Below, in pieces: positions 1 to 13,224 of a DNA stretch of 31,702 nt. Position 1 is the stretch's first letter. Every line of letters starts with the position of its first letter. The translations under genes were made by a program, and so were the position numbers. The DNA is from Cudoniella acicularis (taxonomy: Eukaryota > Ascomycota > Leotiomycetes > Helotiales > Helotiaceae). Below the pieces are notes generated by a model. It had not been told where the DNA came from and ran no database searches. It saw nothing but the letters and a program-made list of their open reading frames with translations. The DNA lies in contig JAAMPI010000576.1 in NCBI GenBank assembly GCA_013054445.1, positions 1-31,702 on the forward strand, in the 5' to 3' direction.

Positions 1-677
1 CTGATCCCTAGATCCCCTGCCCTATATATTCTATATGTTCTATATATTCTTAGAGGTGCCTATACTCCGCTAGGGACCCTACCGTATACTAAAAGACTGT
101 TATAAAGAGACGATTTTAGCTGTTTTAAGGGTTACTACTTCTTAGCGTGTTAATAGAATAATAGGTGAAGTATATAGACTAAAGGTCGTGCTTATATAAG
201 AGACGAGGTTATTATTATCGTGTTTAGGAGGCGTGTTACTCTCTCTATTATTAATAACTATATTAGTGTTTATTTTTCACGTGACTAGTAAGTCTTCTAG
301 TAGTGCTCTAGTACCCTTCCGTACCTTCGTCGACTTTGTTTAATAATTCTAGAGGGTTATAGTAATTCGGTGTCGTGTCGCGACGTCTATACGTCCCCCC
401 TCTATAGGTCGCTGACGACGATAACTCTATAACGAATAGAGCTATCGATGTCGCGATTATAGGGGAGGGACGGCGAAGGATCGTAGAGTCGTATATACTA
501 GGTTTTAAGGCTTCGTTTCTAAAAAGTATATCCTTCGAAATTCTATATTCGACTATTAAACTATTATCTATTTGTTTTATTTAAAATAAAAAGTATTTAA
601 GTTAATATATAAATATTTAAATACTAAAGTAAGGCGTTATAAGATAGTCTCTATATAATAAGAGAATTAGAAGATAT
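1..677. repeat. RIP-like, CpA-depleted AT-rich repeat DNA
   Basis: No gene is visible. The stretch is rich in TA steps and stop codons in all frames. Counting by eye over bases 1-840, I find only two CA dinucleotides and roughly twenty TG, while CG remains common. Loss of CpA with gain of TpA is the classic product of repeat-induced point mutation in ascomycetes. The segment directly adjoins the relic LTR at 678-1119, read on the minus strand, so it may be the mutated internal part of the same retroelement; no gag or pol motif survives to prove that. Confidence 0.7.
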
Positions 678-1119
678 TATTATAGCTTTATAAAAATACT
701 AGGGCCTTAACGTTACGTAAGACGTATTTATAAGAAGATATTATATTACGAAGAGACTAAGCTAAGAAGAGAAGGAGAGGTTATCTCGGAGAGGGAAGCT
801 CTATTTAACTATATAAATAGCGCCAGTAAGCGAAGTCCCCCGAGTAGTGAGTTGTTATAGAGCACTTAGGCAGACGTAAAGTAAACAGTGCTCTATTACT
901 TAGAATAATTGACGAAGAAGGGAAGAAGGGGAAGGGAGAAGCTACTACGTATTTAACCTCTGCCCGAAACCTCGCTTAGGCCTAGCGCCGTCACGTGTAG
1001 TGCAGGTCACGTGAACCAACTCCGTGACATAAGTCACTCGGTCAGTTGTTAAGTCATTGAATCGACTAGCGATAAGTCTCCCTAGTCACAAGACCGTGCG
1101 GTAAACCAGGTCTATAATA
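678..1119 (-). repeat. Eroded LTR relic of the TGTCACA family
   Basis: The left edge (TATTATAGCTTTATAAAAAT) lines up with the minus-oriented LTR at 14973 (TGTTACAGCTCATGCAAAGG), and the following stretch around 700-775 also matches it, ending in the shared CTAAGCTAAG...GAGAAG block. Most differences are G-to-A or C-to-T. The right edge (AAACCAGGTCTATAATA) matches the LTR end AAACCAGGTTTGTGACA. The middle (about 830-1090) is longer than in the other copies and is not RIP-mutated. No target-site duplication is seen (GATAT versus CTCTT). It is best read as an old, mutated LTR with an insertion or a longer subtype. Confidence 0.6.
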
Positions 1120-1681
1120 CTCTTACTTTCCTATTAAAGAATTAAAAAGTATATTAGTGTTATTAAAGGGGATTTAAATCTAGTCGAGGTATAGTACTTT
1201 CTGCCCTGTAATAGCCATGCCTCTTGCTCACCGGTGTAGTTTATTCTATAACTCATCAAGACGTATCAAGCTGGCAGCTTTCCTATCGAGCGGCTGTACA
1301 AGACGTACCCGGTAGCGAATCTCTAAGATACGATTCATGATATGCATGCGGGAAAGGTAAGACGCCCACTATACTACAGTTTTTACAGGACGAAGCACTG
1401 ATAAGATATAGGTCATCAAGCCTGTCATATCTTAGGCGTAGCCATTCCTTGTACCTTGATTAGAGTTCGTGATATTAGGGATGAGCATTCCAATTCCCGG
1501 CTACAGTTCAACGGTTGATACATTTCAGTGGCGAATAGATCCGCTTTTAAGGTAGACAGGGAGCAGAGGTTGTTTTGCCAAGCGATATTCAAGCTTATGA
1601 GGCGACTATGTGAGGTGCCAGCCTTCCGAATAGTGTTTTTGACAATGTATGAAAGAGTCCCGCTCAAACCGAGAAGCATTC
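1120..1681. other. Intergenic, 3' flank of the CHAT-TPR pseudogene
   Basis: I see no gene, RNA or clear repeat here. Base composition becomes more balanced after about 1200 than in the RIP-like DNA to the left. Confidence 0.4.
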
Positions 1682-6878
<5,197 letters not shown>

Positions 6879-7193
6879 CGCGGTGACTACCCAAGGCCGA
6901 AGGGAGGTGGTCAGATTGTTAGTTGTCGTTTAGCTGTTGTTCCATTCAGGTCTTGCAGAGACCGAGCATCGGAAAAGGTACTCTCACTATCCAACGGGAG
7001 CACATTGAGAAGTAAGAACCATTACAGCTTTTATATCGCGGCTGTGTCTCTCACTGCTGCAGCACAGACGGAGAGAGCCGGATGTTACATAATGATCAAC
7101 TTGCTTTTGTTGCTATCAGGATGTGAAGGCTTAGAACAGAGAGCCTCGCTCCATCCTCGAGTAATTCGCAATCCCGAGACCCGATAAAACGCA
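6879..7193. promoter_or_regulatory. Shared divergent promoter region
   Basis: This 315-bp gap separates the start codons of the CHAT-NTPase-TPR gene (minus) and the gasdermin-like gene (plus). Its size and the head-to-head layout suggest co-regulation of both partners. I see no convincing TATA box or known operator, so the call rests on position only. Confidence 0.45.
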
Positions 7194-7828
7194 ATGCCAA
7201 AGATCCAAGAACGTGAGAAGTATTTCGTTCTTTCTGGGGCCCGCTTCCTCCCAGCCAGCGAAGCCGAGCGCCTCCCGGGCCGAATCGTCCGCCGCGTCGA
7301 TGAGCCCATTAACGGCGGATACGCACCTGAAGACCCACGCTCCTACTATGTCGATGGCCATGCGATTGTTCACCTAGATAAGGCAGACGGATCACTTGCG
7401 AACTCCGATTTGCAGGAACTCCATGCTAGCATCAGCAATGCCTTTACCATACACTCGAAATCCACCGATCACTTCACTTCGCGACTCCACGGTCCCATCA
7501 CCATCGTGACGATCCGCCAACAGCAGCGCGTCTTCGACAGGCTTTCAAAGGAAAATGCAGATGTACAAGATATGGTGATGGCCATGCTAAAAGAAAAGAG
7601 CCGGCTATACATGATTGTCGGGTATATCAAGTTCGGCGGCGCGGCTAAGGTGTCGCCGAAAGCTCACGCAGCTCAGATTTGGGGTTAGGTGCAACTTTAT
7701 CTATTGACGACTTCTACTATGATCTGGATTATAAAATATTAATTTGCAAGAAACACGAAAAAGCCATAAAAGGGCTAGACAGACACTTGAAAGATGCTTA
7801 TGGATTAAGAAAAAGAAAGGAGAGATAA
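7194..7828 (+). pseudogene. Gasdermin-like (RCD-1/HET-Q1-type) protein, frame-broken
   Basis: ATG at 7194 sits in a good context (CGCAATGCC). The first frame gives 164 residues ending at TAG 7686. It opens FVLSGARFLP, then LPGRIVRR and YAPEDPRS, and later RLYMIVGYIKF, which I recognise from memory as the layout of fungal gasdermin-like pore formers; no search was run. Another frame is open from about 7649 to TAA 7826 and carries FYYDLDYKILIC plus a basic tail, like the last strands of that family. The total of about 210 residues fits the fungal size. The switch of frame is either a one-base indel near the GGGG run at 7681-7684, or an intron at 7622-7671 (GTATAT...CGCAG) that would remove a conserved-looking strand. 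In fungi such genes often lie beside protease genes and are activated by cleavage; the neighbour here is a CHAT receptor. The family call is moderate, the break certain. Confidence 0.55.
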
Positions 7829-7882
7829 CCGCTTCTTGATTACTATGCTAAGTTTGCATTAGCAAGACCTAAAGATGTTATA
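7829..7882. other. Short spacer before the mariner relic
   Basis: Nothing recognisable. It separates the gasdermin-like tail from the left terminal repeat of the transposon relic. Confidence 0.3.
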
Positions 7883-8522
7883 ACGAACCTGGTCAGATAA
7901 GTCTGTGTTTTCAGGGCATTTTAGCGACCCGCACACACTAAATAATTATAGCACCAACAACCCCACCACTCGACTTTAACCACGACCCTGGCTTCGAAAT
8001 ACCAACTAAACACAAGGAGGCGATACGCTAGCTCTATAGCTTTATAAAGATGTTAATTGAGGAGATGATAGAGCGATATTCGTTGAGTAAATCGACGATC
8101 CGTTATATTTTAGGCTACCCTGTCCTAGAGCGCAAACGACTAGTATAAACTCAGCGACCTAAAGAACTTAGGGATATATAAGTAGATAATATTATAGAAT
8201 ATCTCTTGAGTAGCTAGGGTGCCTAAGTCCTTAGTTAAGTATAATTATATAACAAACTAATAAATCTAATCAGTTAAATTTATATTTTTAGAGTATATTT
8301 TAGGTAGTTTTTAGGCTTCCTAACCCTGTCTTTAGGCTCCTAAAAATCAAAGCTATCGCGATCACTTAAAAGTTATAAAAGAACTAAGAATAATTATAAT
8401 ATAGAATCTAGCAATCGTAAGTTATAAAAGGTAATAATACTTCCTATTCACTAACTTTTAAAAGTTTACAATTTTTACTAGGAAAATGCCCTAGAAACCC
8501 AGACTTATCTGGCCAGGCTCGT
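7883..8522 (+). mobile_element. Degenerate Tc1/mariner-type element with 40-bp TIRs
   Basis: Terminal inverted repeats lie at 7883-7922 (ACGAACCTGGTCAGATAAGT...) and 8483-8522 (ending ...CTTATCTGGCCAGGCTCGT). They match at most positions and a TA precedes the left end; the right flank is AA, so the TA duplication is not intact. Between them, plus-strand codons around 8030-8140 read as an N-terminal helix-turn-helix of a fungal mariner transposase (IERYSLSKSTIRYIL, then PVLERKR), and about 8220-8260 resembles the following LYNKL segment. Several in-frame stops interrupt it. At 640 bp it is far shorter than an autonomous element, and the catalytic DDE/D region is missing. Confidence 0.65.
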
Positions 8523-8768
8523 AACTCTACTAATAAATAGACCCCTACTCAAGGCGCTTAGAGATCCTATTCTTGCTTGTCTATGTAATAGCTGCACTCA
8601 CACATCTACTAGTCGCAAAGCGATCTGTGGACACTATAATAAAAAGCATAATTAGCGTTCTAGTGCGGAGGCCCTAGTGTTACGAACATGTGCGCCATGC
8701 TCTTAGGAGTAAAGGACGCCTGGGAACTTAGGCTCAGGAGCGGGCGTCTCGTAAGAGAAAGCAACGCG
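8523..8768. other. Unassigned repeat-like DNA
   Basis: No gene seen. A TGTTACGAAC stretch at 8678 resembles the start of a fungal LTR, with a possible end (GTGCTCAACA) near 9194 outside the nested solo LTR. Flanking five-base sequences do not match, so I do not call it. Confidence 0.3.
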
Positions 8769-8975
8769 TGTCACAGACCTGGTTTGACGCGTCCCCTGAC
8801 GCGTCCCCTTGTCACGTGTCCTGGTCCGTGCTAGACTCACCTCCTGTATATAAGGCCCCTTCGGGGCCACCTCTCTTCTTCTCTCCTTAGCTTAGTTTCT
8901 TCGTGAATATAGCACTTCTTGCAAATACGTCCCTACGTGACGTCAGGGCCTTCGTGCCTTTACAGAGCTGTAACA
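8769..8975 (+). mobile_element. Solo LTR (TGTCACA family) with 5-bp TSD
   Basis: The element starts TGTCACAGACC and ends GAGCTGTAACA, giving TG...CA ends and an imperfect terminal inverted repeat. It is flanked on both sides by ACGCG (8764-8768 and 8976-8980). A TATA box (TGTATATAAGG) precedes a TCTTCTTCTCTCC pyrimidine tract, as expected for LTR transcription. The same family recurs at 11979-12131, 14973-15214 and, mutated, at 678-1119. The copies differ in the number of GACGCGTCCCC units near the start. No internal region follows, so it is a recombination-derived solo LTR. Confidence 0.88.
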
Positions 8976-9395
8976 ACGCGTAGGAGACCCCAGGTCTATG
9001 ATTAGTCATCACGCTGTTAGTAGTGCAACTATAATAGAATATTACTGGCCAGATCTTAGTGTGCTAGGATCCGGGTCACGTGATGGACCGAAGGGATCCT
9101 AGAGGGATCCATGGGATCCATAGGGATCCAGGAATATGAAGGTTCTATATGAACCGTGGTCGTTCCCACTTAGATAGGAGCTTCGTGCTCAACAATAATA
9201 GTCATTTGTACTTCTTACAATATACTTAGTTATGATTGCAAACTTTGTTTACAATACCCTGTGCCTAGCACCTAAGATCTTCTCTCAAACCCCATCGTTC
9301 ACAAGGTTACCGCTTCCACCAGAAGAGTTAACTTCGGATCGTAACAAATATGCGCTGTATCTTAAATTGAGGTTGAACTACGATTGCCCTTATGT
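8976..9395. other. 3' flank of the intact HET gene
   Basis: Apart from the GGATCC cluster I see no gene or known element in this stretch. Confidence 0.3.
9067..9129. repeat. Cluster of five GGATCC palindromes
   Basis: GGATCC occurs at 9067, 9094, 9105, 9114 and 9124. The last three form a short tandem array of a nine- to ten-base GGGATCCAT unit. An outer TAGGATCC (9065-9072) pairs with GGATCCTA (9094-9101) and could form a stem. Function is unknown; it may be part of an old repeat. Confidence 0.6.
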
Positions 9396-11597
9396 CTATA
9401 CAATAGTAATAACATATCCTGTGTTGTTATTCCGACGCTCTTCATATTCCAGCCATTCCTCGTTTCTAATATGCTCCAGCTCAGAGATGAAAAAGTCTGA
9501 ACATGGGACAATCAAAGTTCCATACCTCCTAAACTGGCCTTTCCTTGCCAAAGTCGGCTGCAAAAGAAGACATAACAGAAAGGCCAGCCCAGTTCCTCTC
9601 CTCCGTCTGCGGATCGGTAGGCAATGAAGCTTTTGGCAAGGCTCGCCAACGTCCCGAATCCAGTTTGACTTCTGCCACCATCCATTAATTAAGAGCTCTT
9701 TTTCGTCGCCATCACGTTTCCAAGGCCTCTTATTATCCCGAACACCAACCGTCATTATATGCCCTAAGACTTTTAATGCAGCTCCTTTGACTTGGCCTGT
9801 TGTGTCTGAGCCCACAAGCTCCACTGTAACGTCCAATATCTCGAACGGCGCTTTGGTCCTAGGCTCATCGTCTGAATTCATCCTCACCATGCCGTCAACT
9901 GCCGCCCATGACCATGAAGGTGCCCTGTATCTAGTCGGGCGTTTCGAGGGCTCTCCGCTAAATTGCTTCTCATCTTTGACTTCCCAAAGTAAACTATTTT
10001 TAAGGCACGGTTCCCAAATTCCAGCGAGATAGTGAAAGCTTGGGAAGCGTTTTTGTATTAGCGTTGCTATCCCCGACAACGCAACCAATTTATCCTCCTC
10101 CCTCGTGAGATTGCAACGCGAGAAAGCCATAACAATCTGGTCCCAGAACTGCATGGTCGCGCGGGAGCCGATCCACAAATTCTGCTCAAAATTCTCGAGA
10201 GCGTGATTCAAAGTCTCGAACTCCGTAATCCCACCCTTCAGTTTTGTAATATGGAGTGGTAGGCTTCTCGGGTAGGTCTCACAAGCTTGGTGATGGCGAC
10301 ATTCCCAGTACAACTGCCGGGATCCAAAATGCAAGGTTCTTCGTGCCAGGACCCTTTCTTGAATAACCCAGCCACGCTCTAGTAATGGGCCCTCAAGAAG
10401 CTTGTGGCCGCGGTAGTCTTCGAGTCTTCGAGGGCATAGGTGCCAGATGTCATTTCGGTCGTCATCCCAAGAAGACTCCACAAAACAAGGCATCGTCAAA
10501 GATGGCGATCTCTCCAAGTTCAGGCCACCATTACCGTTTGCAGAACTTGTTGCGGCAATGTTACATTGGGAATTTTGATACACCCGACCCATAACACTTG
10601 ATTCTCTTCTCCAGTCATCGACGGAATTTTGCAGTATACACAGCGAGTCAATCCAGATGTATCTCAACCCGAGGAAATTAGTCATTGCAATGGCATCGTG
10701 AAAGGTTTGAGGCAATATTTTGACTGCAATGCCAGCCTCTAATTGAGCTTGGTTATCCGCAGTCAGCCTGAGAAATTGGAGGGTCCCCCAGCAATGGCTC
10801 AGAGTGCAGTAAGGCGTATGTAAGGCAATTTTATCTTTCTTGGTGTGTACTAAGCGCACAGTACGATTATAGGGCTTCTCTATTTCCAAAAGACGTGTTG
10901 GGAGCCACCTGGACATATTTTGAGAGCATTTATAATGAGTTGCAATACATTCCGTGAGCCAGCCCTTTGCAATATTCAGGGGCCATTTTGGGTCAGCGCG
11001 CTGGGCAAGGGAATCCTGCACAGTGAACTGGTCCACATCTAGAATGAGATCAATATAAGGAAAATGCAAGGGGATACATGATATCTTACATTGCTTTGGC
11101 AAAAGGAGAAAGGAAGATTTCATGCCTTCTTCGAGGTCACCGCCTGGCTTTTTGAGTATTACCACGTCCAGAGATCTCCCCTGTGAGGTAGCAGTCACGT
11201 GCGAGTCGAAGCGCCCTATGCGCCGCAAGTCCCATAAGTCCCAGCTTTGAACATGAGCTATGGTGCAATGAATAGTAAGACTTGAAGGTAATATTTTTGA
11301 GGTCGCTCCTAAAGGGCTCATTCCGGCTTGAATATCCTCAACCAGCTCTCTCCTCTCTGCCCCCAGTGGTAGTTTGCGGGGTGAATCGTGAGGCTGCCGG
11401 TCGGAGTGCGACAATGCCTGAAGAATTTCGCTGCACAGCCAACACTCTTTGAGTGTAGCGAGATGAAGCTCCATGATGGTACGAGAGGTCTGGTAAGTCC
11501 AGGATGGCAACCATGAACGTCCTGTGCCCCGTTGTCTTTCCCAGGCGTTAGGTTCTCGGCTCGTGAACAACTGTTGACAGGTCTCACAAAGCATCAT
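9396..11597 (-). CDS. HET-domain protein, intact single exon
   Basis: 733 residues. Two ATGs stand in tandem (11597 and 11594); the second gives the family's usual MLCETC start. The N-terminus carries the Cys-rich CETC...CWLC pattern common in HET proteins. The HET domain lies at about residues 260-420: YCTLSHCWG (263-271), YIWIDSLCILQ (313-323), a VYQNSQCNIAATSS block, then GWVIQERVLARRTLHF. APSWSWAAVDG follows in the C-terminal half. HET proteins start cell death when incompatible strains fuse; the HET domain has TIR-like ancestry in published structural comparisons. It has no stops or frame breaks, in contrast to its neighbours, although it is flanked by LTR DNA on both sides. Upstream, TATAAA on the minus strand (11818-11813) is a possible TATA box. 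Confidence 0.92.
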   Translation of the reverse strand: MMLCETCQQLFTSREPNAWERQRGTGRSWLPSWTYQTSRTIMELHLATLKECWLCSEILQALSHSDRQPHDSPRKLPLGAERRELVEDIQAGMSPLGATSKILPSSLTIHCTIAHVQSWDLWDLRRIGRFDSHVTATSQGRSLDVVILKKPGGDLEEGMKSSFLLLPKQCKISCIPLHFPYIDLILDVDQFTVQDSLAQRADPKWPLNIAKGWLTECIATHYKCSQNMSRWLPTRLLEIEKPYNRTVRLVHTKKDKIALHTPYCTLSHCWGTLQFLRLTADNQAQLEAGIAVKILPQTFHDAIAMTNFLGLRYIWIDSLCILQNSVDDWRRESSVMGRVYQNSQCNIAATSSANGNGGLNLERSPSLTMPCFVESSWDDDRNDIWHLCPRRLEDYRGHKLLEGPLLERGWVIQERVLARRTLHFGSRQLYWECRHHQACETYPRSLPLHITKLKGGITEFETLNHALENFEQNLWIGSRATMQFWDQIVMAFSRCNLTREEDKLVALSGIATLIQKRFPSFHYLAGIWEPCLKNSLLWEVKDEKQFSGEPSKRPTRYRAPSWSWAAVDGMVRMNSDDEPRTKAPFEILDVTVELVGSDTTGQVKGAALKVLGHIMTVGVRDNKRPWKRDGDEKELLINGWWQKSNWIRDVGEPCQKLHCLPIRRRRRGTGLAFLLCLLLQPTLARKGQFRRYGTLIVPCSDFFISELEHIRNEEWLEYEERRNNNTGYVITIV

Positions 11598-11978
11598 GAG
11601 CGTTTTTCCATAGATGGATATCGGTAATTAGAGATTCGAATTACACTAAAGACGAAAAATAAGAAAGCGGGCTTTTGCTTTGTGAGATGGGGGAAGAGAG
11701 AGATGCCAGCGCATGAGCAGGGGTTGCGCATCCCAGCTAACCACAATACTTTTAGACCCCGCGAGCCTTTCGGGGGTTTGCGCCGCAACACGAAGACGCG
11801 CCAGCCCTATTGTTTATAACCGATTTCCCGTGCCAATGCCCACCCCACACCAAATCCCGCTTTTTTAAATTTACCCTCAACACTAAAATATAGCTAGAGT
11901 CGACAAATCAGCTCGGATTAACGCCGCGATTACTATAATCAAAAGCGGAGAATATATAAATTATTCTAATACTATAAT
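11598..11978. promoter_or_regulatory. Upstream region of the intact HET gene
   Basis: This 381-bp stretch lies between the HET start codon and an LTR fragment. It contains a GC-rich island at about 11750-11800 and a minus-strand TATAAA at 11818-11813. It becomes AT-rich near 11880-11978. No gene is seen. Confidence 0.35.
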
Positions 11979-12131
11979 TGTCACAGACCTGGTTTGACGC
12001 GTCCCCCTTACCTGACACGTCTGCCTTGCCTGCGACGCGTCCCCCTTATCACGTGTCCCCGCTTAGCGGAACTCACCTCCTGTATATAAGGCCCCTTCAG
12101 GGCCACCTCTCTTCTTCTCTCCTTAGCTTAG
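11979..12131 (+). mobile_element. Truncated LTR, TGTCACA family
   Basis: It starts TGTCACAGACCTGG and follows the solo LTR at 8769 through the GACGCGTCCCC units, the TGTATATAAGG TATA box and the TCTTCTTCTCTCC tract. It stops at CCTTAGCTTAG, where the other copies continue TTTCTTCGTG. A different LTR-like start (TGTCACGACCC) begins directly at 12132, so this copy is cut by a second insertion or rearrangement. Confidence 0.75.
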
Positions 12132-12235
12132 TGTCACGACCCAGGGTCAGGTGACTAGGTCACCTGACGGAGTCCTAGATCTGGGGAGTCGCTTACTCAC
12201 CAGGACTCCAAGACTCCTGGACTCCACATGATCAA
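12132..12235 (+). repeat. Fragment of a second LTR-like repeat with hairpin
   Basis: TGTCACGACCC is a typical fungal LTR start. The piece contains a perfect nine-base inverted repeat around TAG (TCAGGTGAC, 12147-12155; GTCACCTGA, 12159-12167). Its right end merges into the truncated HET reading frame around 12230, so the boundary is uncertain, and no second end is found. Confidence 0.45.
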
Positions 12236-12732
12236 CCATCTATATAACCATATAGTTTTTCTATGTTTGAGTTCGTGCTTAACTCATATTCCAATATCAT
12301 CACTTGATTAGGATAACGCTCTACCAGAAACGTGCTTGACGCTTCCAAGGCTAAGTAAACCCAATGCACGTGACATCGAGATCTCACGTGATAACAGAAC
12401 GTTACATAAGCGGGTGTATCCTCAGGTGGCGGTTGGCTGTAGTATTGGTGTGCACGTTCTCCAATCCAGTGAGGTACTGAGTGTTCATGATGTGGAAGCA
12501 TTTCAGCTGATGGTTCCGGGTCTGGATGATAGTAAATATTCCGAGATTCACTAACGAGGCCATCGCGAATCAATGCGCAAAGTTCACAACCCTTCTCCGC
12601 TGACCGATGCAGAGCAAAGAAAAAAGGCTGGTGCTCGATCTTTCGGGCGTGAAGGTATTCTGCGCTGATATCTCGTGCGTCCTCTGGCAGCTCCCCATCA
12701 ATGTCCAGACGCACACAGTGCTCGCAAAGCAT
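12232..12732 (-). pseudogene. HET-family gene, 5' fragment cut off by LTR DNA
   Basis: ATG at 12732 opens a 166-codon frame with the Cys-rich HET N-terminus: MLCEHC, then HRSAEKGCELCALI around residues 42-55, closely parallel to the start of the intact HET gene at 11597. The HET domain itself (SHCWG, WIDSLCI) is missing. The frame runs into the LTR-like fragment starting at 12132 and ends at a stop inside or beside it. The remainder is not found on the other side of the repeats, because the region beyond is the promoter of the next HET gene. Confidence 0.75.
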
Positions 12733-13224
12733 TCTAAATTCGTTGAAGAAATCTATTGCAAAGTAAAGATTAGATCGTGGATGGCAGGCAACAGAACAGA
12801 TGGATCAATGAGTGATTGAATAAATGAATGCCCTGAAACGAAGTGAAGGAATGACAAACTGGCGCGCAAGGACGTGGTGGGATCACACAACAGTGCAATA
12901 TATGATGGGAAATAAGATCGTATATAGCCTGATCCATAAGTGGGCCTCAGGATCCAAGGCCCCAAATCGCAACAGGATTCTAGCGAACCTGAAGCTTGGA
13001 GCACATTTCCATTTGCATCTCCATCTCCATCATTAGGATCACGACCATCGGCATTCCATCAACAAAGCCGCATCTCCGTCTGCCCACTGTCCGAGAAATC
13101 GCATGTGACACAGCCGCGAAGATCACGAGGGATATCTTCAACTGCTTTGACACTGCTTGCTACCGCTGTTGCAGACGCACATTTCGAAATCGCGACTGCC
13201 AAACGCTCCAGGCGCCTCTGGGCC
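12733..13224. other. Divergent intergenic region
   Basis: It lies between the truncated HET gene (minus) and the gene starting at 13225 (plus). It holds a short microsatellite of CATCTC-like units (13006-13036). A reading frame is open upstream of 13225 but looks non-coding. Confidence 0.35.

Noticed and set aside
7650..7688. Intron GTGTCG...GTTAG in the gasdermin-like gene
   Set aside because: 39 nt is too short and it joins to a frame that stops after 17 codons, not the frame with the C-terminal strands.
8678..9194. Second LTR from TGTTACGAAC to GCTCAACA enclosing the solo LTR
   Set aside because: The flanking five-mers (CCTAG and ATAAT) do not match and no second copy is seen, so the ends are not supported.
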